DNA of 64,000 bases. It comes from an uncultured Pelagibacteraceae bacterium (lineage in GTDB: Bacteria; Pseudomonadota; Alphaproteobacteria; Pelagibacterales; Pelagibacteraceae). The notes below the pieces were generated by a model. The model was not told the DNA's origin and did no database searches. It saw nothing but the letters and a program-made list of their open reading frames with translations. Below are positions 18,716 through 26,935 of this stretch, piece by piece; within the stretch, counting starts at the first letter, position 1, and each line of letters opens with the position of its first letter. The stretch is taken from contig CACORI010000004.1 of the NCBI GenBank assembly GCA_902629585.1, positions 1-64,000 of the forward strand, given 5' to 3'. Position numbers and translations under genes: made by a program.

Positions 18716-19081
18716 ATGACTTACGATAAAAATAACATATTTGCCAAAATTTTAAGAGCTGAAATCCCATGTGAAAAAATTTATGAGGATGAATTTGTGT
18801 TATCATTTTACGATATTAATCCACAAAAAAAAATTCATGTACTCGTTATTCCAAAAGGGGAATTTACTGATCTTGATGACTTTAGTAATAATGCAAACCC
18901 AGATGAAATTACTGGATTGATAAAAGGAATAAATATAGTCGCAAATAAACTTGGTATTTCTACAAAAAATGGAAAAGGATATAGAGTTTTAAGCAATATA
19001 AGTGAACATGGGGGTCAAGAAGTGCCCCATTTACATTTTCATTTATTTGGCGGCGAAAAAGTTGGAAAGATGGTTGAGTGA
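18716..19081 (+). CDS. HIT-family nucleotide hydrolase (HinT type)
   Basis: Histidine-triad protein, probably hydrolysing AMP-linked phosphoramidates. I choose the ATG at 18716 (121 residues, MTYDKNNIFAKILRAEIPC, matching HinT N-termini) over an upstream frame start at 18665 that lies inside the previous gene. FYDINPQKKIHVLVIPK and the catalytic triad VPHLHFHLFGG are clear. Its stop overlaps the GTG start of the acetyltransferase gene by 4 bases. Confidence 0.92.
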   Translation: MTYDKNNIFAKILRAEIPCEKIYEDEFVLSFYDINPQKKIHVLVIPKGEFTDLDDFSNNANPDEITGLIKGINIVANKLGISTKNGKGYRVLSNISEHGGQEVPHLHFHLFGGEKVGKMVE

Positions 19082-19581
19082 AGAAGTTTATTGATAGAAA
19101 TTATTTAGAAATTAATTCAGTTGAGGAGTTAATCGAGAGCAATTCACCAGATTTAGATTGCTCAATAAATCTTGTTAATCCAAGTGATTTTAAAATAAAT
19201 AAATTTTTTTATAAAAATATAGGAAAAAAACATAATTGGGTTGATCGTTTAATTTGGACTGATAAAAAATGGATCGATTACTCCTCTAATCAAAACGTAA
19301 AAACTTACATTTTAAAAGTAAAAAATGAGTTTGCAGGTTATTTTGAGTTAATTTTTCACAAAGAAGATAATGAAGTTGAAATAGCTTACCTAGGCCTTTT
19401 AGAGGAATATCATAATAAAAAACTAGGTTCTCATTTACTAGCAACAGCAATTAAAAAATCTTTTAATACAAATGTAAGAAGAGCTTGGGTACATACATGC
19501 ACACTAGATCATAAAAATGCATTAAAAAATTATTTAGCAAGAGGAATGAAAATTTTTAAAACAGAAACTATTTCAATTTAA
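19078..19581 (+). CDS. GNAT-family N-acetyltransferase
   Basis: A 167-residue predicted acetyl-CoA-dependent acyltransferase. It starts with GTG overlapping the HIT stop. The GNAT core is seen at NEVEIAYLGLLEEYHNKKLG, with the acetyl-CoA loop KKLGSHLLATAI, and in HTCTLDHKNALKNYLARGM, the common motif before the last strands. Substrate unknown. The stop codon shares a 4-base TTAA with the stop of the convergent lolA-like gene. Confidence 0.82.
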   Translation: MKKFIDRNYLEINSVEELIESNSPDLDCSINLVNPSDFKINKFFYKNIGKKHNWVDRLIWTDKKWIDYSSNQNVKTYILKVKNEFAGYFELIFHKEDNEVEIAYLGLLEEYHNKKLGSHLLATAIKKSFNTNVRRAWVHTCTLDHKNALKNYLARGMKIFKTETISI

Positions 19582-20123
19582 TTAGTAGGAAGTCTAAATA
19601 AATTCTTTTGCAAAATCTGGTTTTTTTTAATCTTTGATAAATGAGTAATATTTAAATTTTGATATATATCTACTATTTGCCAACCAATTAAATTAAAAGT
19701 TTTTATATCAAAAAAAATATTAATTTCACTATCATTTTCAAGTAAAGTATAATTTACAAACTTACCATCTATTATTCTTTCATTTTGGTTGGTAATATTA
19801 TTTATTAAAAAATTTTTATCTAAAATTATTTTTAATGGTGTTTTTTTTATTGAATATCTATAATAACTTCTATTTGTTTTAATAACCACAGATTTTCCAT
19901 TCGAGACTAATATTTTTTCATTTTCAAGTTTGTAACTACAAAAGATTTTTTTTGGGAATTCTATAGTGCAGATTCCAGTTTCAATTTTTCCATTAATGTT
20001 CTGTTCAAAATTAAAATTTAAATTTTGAATATTATTTAGATTTTTAATTATATTCTTCTTGACTGATGCTGACGCTGTGGAAAAAAATATAATGATAAAA
20101 AAAAATACTAAAAGTGTTTTCAT
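19578..20123 (-). CDS. lolA: LolA-like outer-membrane lipoprotein carrier protein
   Basis: Periplasmic chaperone that would carry lipoproteins from LolCDE to the outer membrane. The 181-residue protein has an N-terminal signal peptide (hydrophobic residues 3-15, cleavage near TASAS) and the LolA beta-half-barrel pattern, including NLNFNFEQNINGKIETG and the CTIEFPKKIFCSY region (usually the G.L.. -kRPgrFRW segment). It lies directly after ftsK, as in many alphaproteobacteria. Similarity is modest, so it is called LolA-like. Confidence 0.75.
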   Translation of the reverse strand: MKTLLVFFFIIIFFSTASASVKKNIIKNLNNIQNLNFNFEQNINGKIETGICTIEFPKKIFCSYKLENEKILVSNGKSVVIKTNRSYYRYSIKKTPLKIILDKNFLINNITNQNERIIDGKFVNYTLLENDSEINIFFDIKTFNLIGWQIVDIYQNLNITHLSKIKKNQILQKNLFRLPTN

Positions 20124-22240
20124 TAAAGAACATCTCTTTTACCAACATGATTAGCTTTACTAACTATTCCTTCATCTTCCATCATGTCAATAATTCTTGC
20201 AGCTCTATTATATCCTATTTGTAATTTTCTCTGTAAAAAAGAGGTTGATGCTTTTCGCTCAGATTTAACTATTTCCAAAGCTGTTTGATATAAGTCATCT
20301 TTTTCACCACTACTTTTTATATTTTCTCCAGCCTCTTTTTCATCAGCAAAATTAAGAATTTCGTCTACATAATCTGGTTCCGCCTGAGATCTTATGAAAT
20401 TGTTTATTTTTTCTATTTCGTTATCTGAAACAAATGGAGCATGAATTCTTACAATTTTATTTGCTGAAGACATATAAAGCATATCTCCTTTTCCAAGTAA
20501 CTGTTCAGCACCTTGCTCGCCAAGAATTGTTCTACTGTCAATTTTAGATGTAACTTGAAAAGAAATCCTAGTTGGAAAATTAGCTTTAATAGTTCCAGTT
20601 ATAACGTCAACACTTGGTCTTTGAGTTGCCATTATTATATGAATGCCAGCAGCCCGAGCCATTTGAGATAATTTTTGTATATAATTTTCAATTTCTTTAC
20701 TCGCCACGAGCATCAAGTCAGACATTTCATCTACAATTACAACTATATAGGGCATTGGTAATTTATGTTTTGAATTGTAACCATCAATGTTTCTAACACC
20801 CTCTTTTGTCATTAATCTATATCTACTTTCCATTTCTTTAACCACCCAACCAAGAACTGATGCAGCCTTTTTTGCTTCAGTAATTACAGGACATAATAAA
20901 TGTGGAATGCCTTCATAAGTCGACAGCTCAAGCATTTTTGGATCAATTAATATAAACTTACATTTCTCAGGTGTATGCCTATATAAAAGAGAGAGAATTA
21001 TTGTATTAATACAAACAGACTTTCCAGAGCCGGTAGTACCCGCGATCAATAAATGTGGCATTGAGGTTAAATCTCCAACAATTGGTTGGCCAGATATACT
21101 TTTACCAAGTGCTATTGGTAATTTAATTTCCCTTTTTTTGAAATTAGGATTATTTATTATCTCACTTAAATAAACATTTTCTCTCGAAATATTTGGCAAC
21201 TCGATACCTACTGTGTTACTGCCAGGTATTGTTGCAATTCGTGCTGACTCCGAACTTGTGTTTCTTGCAATGTCATCCGAAAGATTTATAATTTTTGAAA
21301 CTTTAACTCCTGCAGCTGGTTCAAATTCGTTTAACGTAACAACAGGACCATGACTTACTTTTTTAATAGTTCCACTTACCCCAAAATCCAAAAGTATTTT
21401 TTCTAAAAAATCTGGGTCATTACGTTCATCTTTATCTGAGTTGCCTTTTTCATTCTTATTTGATAATTTTAATAATTCTAAATCTGGAAGTCTAAATTTT
21501 ATTTTTTCTTTTTCTTTTATCTTATTAGCTTTGATAAAAGGTAGGTCCTCTTGAATTAAATTTTTAATTTCATCTTGGGGTATATATTCATCAATTAATT
21601 CACTTTTATTTGTATAGTTCTTTTTTTGATATGAAAGTTTTGAAATTTTTGTAAAAAATTGCCAGGATTTTCTAGGATCAAAATTTATACTTTTTAAAAA
21701 TAAAATTAAAATTAATATGACTAAAATATAGTAAGAAATAATTTCATTTATATTAATTAAGTTTCTTAAAATACTTTTATCAATAAAATTTCCGATAAAT
21801 CCTCCGTTACCATTGATGAACAACATATAATTAGTTTCATAAAAATGGCTAAAGAACAATGATCCAAATATTAGATATAAGATAATAAAAAAAGTATTTT
21901 CAATAAAAAGAAATAAATTTTTACCTCTGAAAATATTTATTCCAGTAAAAAAAAATGTAATTGGTATTAAATAGGAAACTAATCCTAATGATTGAAAAAA
22001 CAGATCTGAAACGTAACTTCCCTGAAAACCTAAAACATTTTGAATCTTTGTATTATCTGGAAATATAAAATTTGGGTCTTCAGGTGAATAAGAAAATAAG
22101 GCTATAAAAAGTAATATTCCTATAAACGTTACAATTATACCTAATATTTCTATTAATCTATTAATGGTAAATTCAAGGGCAAAATTAGCTATTTTTTTTA
22201 TATTCATATTTAATGAATCAAATTTACCACTTTGTATCAT
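20123..22240 (-). CDS. ftsK: DNA translocase FtsK
   Basis: Membrane-anchored motor that clears chromosome ends and activates dimer resolution at division. The 705-residue protein has an N-terminal domain with four predicted membrane segments (about residues 35-210), a short linker, and the motor domain with Walker A AGTTGSGKSVCINT, Walker B IVVIVDEMSDLML and ATQRPSVDVITGTIKANFP. The C-terminal gamma winged-helix domain reads STSFLQRKLQIGYNRAARI. A second ATG 33 bases inside (22207) could be the true start. The linker is far shorter than in E. coli, as expected of small genomes. Confidence 0.95.
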   Translation of the reverse strand: MIQSGKFDSLNMNIKKIANFALEFTINRLIEILGIIVTFIGILLFIALFSYSPEDPNFIFPDNTKIQNVLGFQGSYVSDLFFQSLGLVSYLIPITFFFTGINIFRGKNLFLFIENTFFIILYLIFGSLFFSHFYETNYMLFINGNGGFIGNFIDKSILRNLININEIISYYILVILILILFLKSINFDPRKSWQFFTKISKLSYQKKNYTNKSELIDEYIPQDEIKNLIQEDLPFIKANKIKEKEKIKFRLPDLELLKLSNKNEKGNSDKDERNDPDFLEKILLDFGVSGTIKKVSHGPVVTLNEFEPAAGVKVSKIINLSDDIARNTSSESARIATIPGSNTVGIELPNISRENVYLSEIINNPNFKKREIKLPIALGKSISGQPIVGDLTSMPHLLIAGTTGSGKSVCINTIILSLLYRHTPEKCKFILIDPKMLELSTYEGIPHLLCPVITEAKKAASVLGWVVKEMESRYRLMTKEGVRNIDGYNSKHKLPMPYIVVIVDEMSDLMLVASKEIENYIQKLSQMARAAGIHIIMATQRPSVDVITGTIKANFPTRISFQVTSKIDSRTILGEQGAEQLLGKGDMLYMSSANKIVRIHAPFVSDNEIEKINNFIRSQAEPDYVDEILNFADEKEAGENIKSSGEKDDLYQTALEIVKSERKASTSFLQRKLQIGYNRAARIIDMMEDEGIVSKANHVGKRDVL

Positions 22241-22269
22241 CTAATTTTTGCTGATAAAATTAATTTGTT

Positions 22270-23349
22270 ATGAAAGTTTGTATTATTGGAAATGGATTAG
22301 TAAGTTTAATATTGGCTAAAGTATTGTCCAAAAAGGCTTTATCTGTTGACATTTTTTCCGATTCTACATTCAAAAAATATAACCCAACTCGTACAATAGG
22401 TATAACCAAATCTAATCTTGATTATATTAATCAAAATGTATTGAATATTGAAAAAATTTCGTGGGAAATAAAACAAATAAAAATTTTTACTGAAAATTTT
22501 AAAAAACGAGAAATATTAAATTTTAATAACTCAGATAAAAAAACTTTTTTTATTGTTAAAAATGAGGAATTTTTTAGTCTATTAAAAAAAAATTTAATTA
22601 ACAATAAATTAATTAGATACAAGCAAAATAAAGATTATAAGAGAATATTAAAAGAAAATTATAATTTAATTATCAATTGTGATTCAAATCATCAAATAAC
22701 GAAAAAATTTTTTTCTAAAAAATTTATTAAAAAATATAATAGTTCTGCCTTTACTACAATAGTGACTCATAAAAAATTAAAAAAAAATGATATAGCTTTT
22801 CAAATTTTTACTCGCAATGGCCCAATAGCTTTTTTACCAATTTCTAGAACAAGAACCTCAATAGTTTATTCTTTCAAAACAAAACTTAATAATACAAGTG
22901 ACATTACAAAATTAATTTACAAATTTAATCCAATATATGATGTAAAAAAAATTAGTAAGATTTCAAAATTTGAATTAAAATCTCTAAACTTAAGAAATTA
23001 CTATGAAGATAATATTTTAGCTTTTGGAGATTTATTGCATCAAGTACATCCTCTTGCTGGACAAGGTTTTAATATGACATTAAGAGATATTAGCTATCTT
23101 TCGACTTTAATAGACGAAAGAATTAATTTAGGTTTGGTAATTGATAATACAATTTGCCGTGATTTTGAAAAAAATATCAAAGACAAAAATCTCATATTTT
23201 CTACTGGCATTGATTTAATTTATGAATTTTTTAATTTTGAGAGTAAGACAAATAATGAGTTAATTAGTAAATCTTTAAAAATATTAGGAAAAAATAAAAT
23301 TTTTAATTCTTTTTTTAAAAAATTTGCTGATAGTGGATTAAGTCCGTAA
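22270..23349 (+). CDS. UbiH/UbiF-type FAD monooxygenase (ubiquinone ring hydroxylase)
   Basis: Probable flavin hydroxylase of ubiquinone synthesis. The 359-residue protein has an N-terminal FAD loop IIGNGLVSLILAK (GxGxxx, somewhat degenerate) and the diagnostic second motif FGDLLHQVHPLAGQGFNMTLRDI, the GD-x-H-x-x-P-x-x-GQG-x-N pattern of the UbiH/Coq6 group. Length is slightly short (family about 390). Divergent from ftsK by 29 bases and convergent with the Lon N-domain gene. Which ring position it hydroxylates cannot be decided here. Confidence 0.8.
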   Translation: MKVCIIGNGLVSLILAKVLSKKALSVDIFSDSTFKKYNPTRTIGITKSNLDYINQNVLNIEKISWEIKQIKIFTENFKKREILNFNNSDKKTFFIVKNEEFFSLLKKNLINNKLIRYKQNKDYKRILKENYNLIINCDSNHQITKKFFSKKFIKKYNSSAFTTIVTHKKLKKNDIAFQIFTRNGPIAFLPISRTRTSIVYSFKTKLNNTSDITKLIYKFNPIYDVKKISKISKFELKSLNLRNYYEDNILAFGDLLHQVHPLAGQGFNMTLRDISYLSTLIDERINLGLVIDNTICRDFEKNIKDKNLIFSTGIDLIYEFFNFESKTNNELISKSLKILGKNKIFNSFFKKFADSGLSP

Positions 23350-23350
23350 A

Positions 23351-23992
23351 TTACTGTAATGTATTATTATTGTATTGATCGTAAGTATATGTGCTTAAAA
23401 TTTCAGCAATTTTTGTTTTTCTTATATTTAAATTAGTTGCTTCAAGCAAAATTTGTTTTTCTTCAAGACTAAATGGTGAAGCAATTGCTAAAGCATTAAT
23501 CGTTTCATCTAAACTTTGTTTTTCCAGAGCTTTCCAATTAATTATAAAACCTCTTTTTTCAAAAAGATTTTTAAGATCTCTAAATATCAATTCTAAATCA
23601 GAAAATTTTAATTCCTCTTTTTTATTATCCAAATCATGTAAATAATTTTCAAAATTGACCTCAAACTCCCTATATTTTTTTTCTGAAATTATTTCCTTGT
23701 TTGTTTCAAATCTGATCATGCCTTTCAAATCAATTAAGTAACGACCATCCTCTGTTTCCTTAAAGCTTGTAATTTTTCCTAAACAACCAATCTTATGAAG
23801 ATTAGGTCGGCCATTATTCGAATTATTTTTAGTGGTTTTGGGCTGTATCATACCAATATATTTGCTTGCTTTCATACTATCATTCACCATATCTAAATAT
23901 CTTTGCTCGAATATATTCAAAGGAACTGTTGTTTTAGGAAATATAATAAAGTTACTCAAAGGAAAAATTGGAATTATTTTTGGAAAATTCAT
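23351..23992 (-). CDS. Lon N-terminal-domain (substrate-binding) protein
   Basis: A stand-alone 213-residue protein carrying only the LON substrate-binding domain: IPIFPLSNFIIFPKTTVPLNIFEQRYLDMV at the start, then KIGCLGKITSFKETEDGRYLI and the helical end ALAIASPFSLEEKQILLEA. No ATPase or protease domain is present. Such proteins are common in alphaproteobacteria; a role in peptide binding or regulating proteolysis is guessed. Its 3' end abuts the UbiH-type gene with one base between. Confidence 0.87.
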   Translation of the reverse strand: MNFPKIIPIFPLSNFIIFPKTTVPLNIFEQRYLDMVNDSMKASKYIGMIQPKTTKNNSNNGRPNLHKIGCLGKITSFKETEDGRYLIDLKGMIRFETNKEIISEKKYREFEVNFENYLHDLDNKKEELKFSDLELIFRDLKNLFEKRGFIINWKALEKQSLDETINALAIASPFSLEEKQILLEATNLNIRKTKIAEILSTYTYDQYNNNTLQ

Positions 23993-24046
23993 AATTTTAT
24001 TTATTAAATATGTTTATAATATCAAAAATATTACAAGATTAAAATA

Positions 24047-24898
24047 ATGATTATATGGTTAGCTTCATATCCAAAAAATGGAAATACATGGTTAAGATCA
24101 TTAATAAGTGCCTATTATTATACTAAAGATGGCTTGTTCATCAATGATCAACAATTAAATTTTATACCACAATTTCCTGTAAAAAAATATTTTGAGGAAT
24201 TTAAATATGATGTAAGTGTACCAGGTGAAACTGCTAAATTTTGGATTGCTGCTCAAGAAAAAATAAATTCAGATAAAACAATTAAATTTTTAAAGACTCA
24301 TAATGCTTTAGTAAAGATTGGAGAAAATTATTTTACAAATAAAAAAAATACGCTCGGTTGCATTTATATTGTAAGAGATCCAAGGAATGTTCTAAATTCA
24401 ATGTCTAGGCATTTTCAATTAGATGACGAGAAGGCATTAAGCATGATGATGGATAAAAATAATTATACATATGATTTTAAAAAAAAAAATGACTTTAGTG
24501 ATTATCAATTTACAAGTTCATGGGAAAATAATTATAAGTCTTGGAAAGATAATAAAATAATTCCTGTTATGTTTATAAAATATGAAGACCTACTAAAGGA
24601 AACATTTTCTGTATTTAAAGAGATTATTGAATTTATTAATAAGTTATCAAACAGTAAAAAAGGATTTAGTAGAGAAAAAGCAAAAAACGCAGTTAGAACT
24701 ACATCTTTTGAAAATTTAAGGAAAATGGAGGAGTCAAAAGGTTTTAGTGAGTCTATTATTTCAAGAAAAGAGAAAAAAAATATACCATTTTTCCATTTAG
24801 GTCCTAAAAATGATTGGAAAAAAAACTTTGATCGAAAATTTTCTGATAAACTAAATCAAATATTTCAAAAAAATTTGATAGAATTAAACTATAAATAA
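24047..24898 (+). CDS. sulfotransferase-domain protein (copy 2)
   Basis: A 283-residue predicted PAPS-dependent sulfotransferase, clearly a paralogue of the gene at 12535. Both open MIIWLASYPK-x-GNT. The PAPS loop SYPKNGNTWLRSLI and the 3'-phosphate motif YIVRDPRNVLNSMSRHF are intact; a KYEDLL motif and a C-terminal FFHLGPKNDW segment match copy 1. It stands alone between a divergent Lon N-domain gene and the tRNA-Gly region and is followed by a hairpin at 24920-24949. Acceptor unknown. Confidence 0.85.
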   Translation: MIIWLASYPKNGNTWLRSLISAYYYTKDGLFINDQQLNFIPQFPVKKYFEEFKYDVSVPGETAKFWIAAQEKINSDKTIKFLKTHNALVKIGENYFTNKKNTLGCIYIVRDPRNVLNSMSRHFQLDDEKALSMMMDKNNYTYDFKKKNDFSDYQFTSSWENNYKSWKDNKIIPVMFIKYEDLLKETFSVFKEIIEFINKLSNSKKGFSREKAKNAVRTTSFENLRKMEESKGFSESIISRKEKKNIPFFHLGPKNDWKKNFDRKFSDKLNQIFQKNLIELNYK

Positions 24899-24919
24899 CC
24901 CAAAATTTCTATCAAAGAA

Positions 24920-24949
24920 AAAATTAGCAATTTGTCTCTTGCTAATTTT
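24920..24949 (+). terminator. AT-rich hairpin after sulfotransferase copy 2
   Basis: Perfect 11-bp inverted repeat AAAATTAGCAA (24920-24930) / TTGCTAATTTT (24939-24949) with an 8-base loop, beginning 22 bases after the sulfotransferase stop. The second arm ends in TTTT and is followed by AATAAA, so the U-tract is short. A factor-independent terminator is plausible; the tRNA gene begins 35 bases further on. Confidence 0.5.
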
Positions 24950-24984
24950 AATAAAAGCCTCTAACTTTATCATTAATTTAACAA

Positions 24985-25059
24985 GCGGGCATAGCTCAGT
25001 GGTAGAGCGTCTCGTTGCCAACGAGAAGGTCGAGGGTTCGACCCCCTTTGCCCGCTCCA
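24985..25059 (+). tRNA. tRNA-Gly (anticodon GCC)
   Basis: A complete cloverleaf: acceptor arm GCGGGCA pairs with TGCCCGC, the D arm holds AGCTCAGTGGTAGAGC, the anticodon stem TCTCG/CGAGA encloses the loop TTGCCAA (anticodon GCC), and the T arm has GGTTCGACCCC. The discriminator is T, as expected for tRNA-Gly, and CCA is encoded at 25057-25059. A gene for pterin dehydratase starts 6 bases after the CCA, so the tRNA may be cut from a transcript that continues into it. Confidence 0.97.
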
Positions 25060-25065
25060 TTAAAA

Positions 25066-25410
25066 ATGAGTGATTTATTAAAAAAAAAATGTGTTCCATG
25101 TGAAGGTGGAGCTATTCCATTTGATGTTTCTGAAATTCATAATTATCAAAAAAAAGTAAATGGATGGAATGTATTAGAAAATGAAAAAAAAAAATTTTTT
25201 TTAGAAAAAAATTTTGAATTTAAAAATTTTCTTGAAAGTCAAAATTTTATAAATCAAGTAGGGGAAATTTCTGAGCAAGAGGGCCATCATCCAGATATAA
25301 AGTTTGGTTGGGGATATGCAAAAATAAACATTATGACTCATGCAATAGAGGGATTATCAGAAAATGATTTCATTTTAGCAGCAAAAATCGACCAAATTTT
25401 TAATGTTTAA
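25066..25410 (+). CDS. phhB: 4a-hydroxytetrahydrobiopterin dehydratase (pterin-4a-carbinolamine dehydratase)
   Basis: Recycles 4a-hydroxytetrahydrobiopterin and related pterins. The ATG at 25066 gives 114 residues starting MSDLLKKKCVPCEGGA; an upstream frame start at 25015 falls inside the tRNA and is rejected. The family signature EQEGHHPDIKFGWGYAKI with the catalytic His pair and the ending THAIEGLSENDFILAAKID are unmistakable. No phenylalanine hydroxylase gene is in the window. The stop overlaps purH tail-to-tail by 11 bases. Confidence 0.94.
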   Translation: MSDLLKKKCVPCEGGAIPFDVSEIHNYQKKVNGWNVLENEKKKFFLEKNFEFKNFLESQNFINQVGEISEQEGHHPDIKFGWGYAKINIMTHAIEGLSENDFILAAKIDQIFNV

Positions 25411-26935
25411 AGTGTCTTGTTTTAGAAAAAACTAATACTGTTCCAGTTTCATTTGCAAATTTTATTATTTCTTTGTCATTTATTGAACCACTAGGTTGAA
25501 TTACAGCCGAAACTCCAGATTGAACTAAATTTTCTATTCCATCCACAAAAGGAAAGAAAGCATCTGAAGCTGCTACGATATCTTCTTTTGGATTAATAAA
25601 TTTTTTCATTTTATTTACTGCAATTTTACAGCTATCTAATCTGCTTGGTTGACCTGAACCGATACCAACTGTTGTTCTATTTGAGGCAATAACTATAGCA
25701 TTTGATTTTGTAAATCTGCAGACATTAAAAGCAAATATTAAATTATCTATTTGAGACTTAGTAGGCTTCTTTTTTGAAACTATTCTAAAGTTTTTACTTG
25801 AAAAATTTTTTGTATCTTCAGATTGAACAAGAATAGTATTATTGAAAGTGTTTATTTTTACAGTTTTACTTAAATTAAAATTAGAAGCATCGATTAATCG
25901 TAAATTTTTCTTTTTTTTTAAAATTGTTATAGCATCATTATCAAAACCATCCCCTATCACTACTTCTAAAAAAATATTTTTTAATTCAGTTGCTATTTTT
26001 TTTGAAATCTTAAAATTACAAGAAACAATTCCACCAAATGCGCTTATAGGATCACATGCCAAAGCTGATTTATAGCTATTTAATTTATCTTTGAGTATTG
26101 ATACACCACTGGGATTTGAGTGCTTTATAATCACTGTACCAATATTTTTTGGTAAAGATTTAGATATTGTTAGAGCTGCGAATATATCTAAATAATTATT
26201 ATAACTCAAACTTTTCCCATGCAGTTTTTTAATATTCAAATTTTTATATTTTGAATAAATTGCACCTAACTGATGAGGGTTTTCACCATAACGTAATTTT
26301 TCAATTAAGTTTCCATAAACTATTTTTTTATTGGTGATAAAGTCTTTATTTATATTGTTAAAATATTCAGAAATCATAGCATCGTAATAGGCTGTTTCAG
26401 AAAAGGCATGTCGAGACATATTCTCCCTAAATTTTAGTGAGGTAGAGCCATTATTATCATTCACTTCTTTTATAAATTTTTCATATTGATCGATTGATGT
26501 GATAACAACTACATCATTATAATTTTTTGCAGCAGCTCTAACCATAGCTGGACCCCCAATGTCTATATTTTCAACAATTATTTTGTTGTTCTTTGTATTT
26601 TTTAAAGTGTTTTCAAATGGATAAAAATTTACTATTACAAGATCAATATTATTAAAGTTACTTGTAATTAAATCTTTTCTATGAGATTTATTCTGCCTTA
26701 TATTTAAAATTCCAGCATAAATTTTTGGATGAAGGGTTTTAACTCTTCCATTTAATATCTCTTTCGAACCAGTATAATCAGAAACTTCACTACATTTGTA
26801 TTTAAGTCTTTTAATTTCTTTGTAAGTTCCACCAGAGCTAATAATTTCAATTTTATATTTTTTTAGTACTTTAAGAATTTTATCTAAATTTTTCTTGTCT
26901 GAAACTGAAATAAGAGCTCTTTTTATTTTCTTCAT
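25400..26935 (-). CDS. purH: bifunctional AICAR transformylase / IMP cyclohydrolase PurH
   Basis: Last two steps of IMP synthesis, also consuming AICAR released by HisHF. The 511-residue protein has the N-terminal IMP cyclohydrolase (MGS-like) domain with ALISVSDKKNLD and SGGTYKEIKR, then NGRVKTLHPKIYAGIL, and a C-terminal transformylase domain containing the catalytic Lys-His motif IIKHSNPSGVSI and ASDAFFPFVDGIE. Length is normal. It overlaps the heparinase-like gene start by one base upstream and probably shares its transcript. Confidence 0.96.
   Translation of the reverse strand: MKKIKRALISVSDKKNLDKILKVLKKYKIEIISSGGTYKEIKRLKYKCSEVSDYTGSKEILNGRVKTLHPKIYAGILNIRQNKSHRKDLITSNFNNIDLVIVNFYPFENTLKNTKNNKIIVENIDIGGPAMVRAAAKNYNDVVVITSIDQYEKFIKEVNDNNGSTSLKFRENMSRHAFSETAYYDAMISEYFNNINKDFITNKKIVYGNLIEKLRYGENPHQLGAIYSKYKNLNIKKLHGKSLSYNNYLDIFAALTISKSLPKNIGTVIIKHSNPSGVSILKDKLNSYKSALACDPISAFGGIVSCNFKISKKIATELKNIFLEVVIGDGFDNDAITILKKKKNLRLIDASNFNLSKTVKINTFNNTILVQSEDTKNFSSKNFRIVSKKKPTKSQIDNLIFAFNVCRFTKSNAIVIASNRTTVGIGSGQPSRLDSCKIAVNKMKKFINPKEDIVAASDAFFPFVDGIENLVQSGVSAVIQPSGSINDKEIIKFANETGTVLVFSKTRHFKH

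Noticed and set aside
24884-25099. Minus-strand frame covering the tRNA-Gly gene
   Set aside because: Its protein is the reverse translation of a tRNA, a well-known annotation artefact; the tRNA fold is complete and no ribosome-binding context exists.
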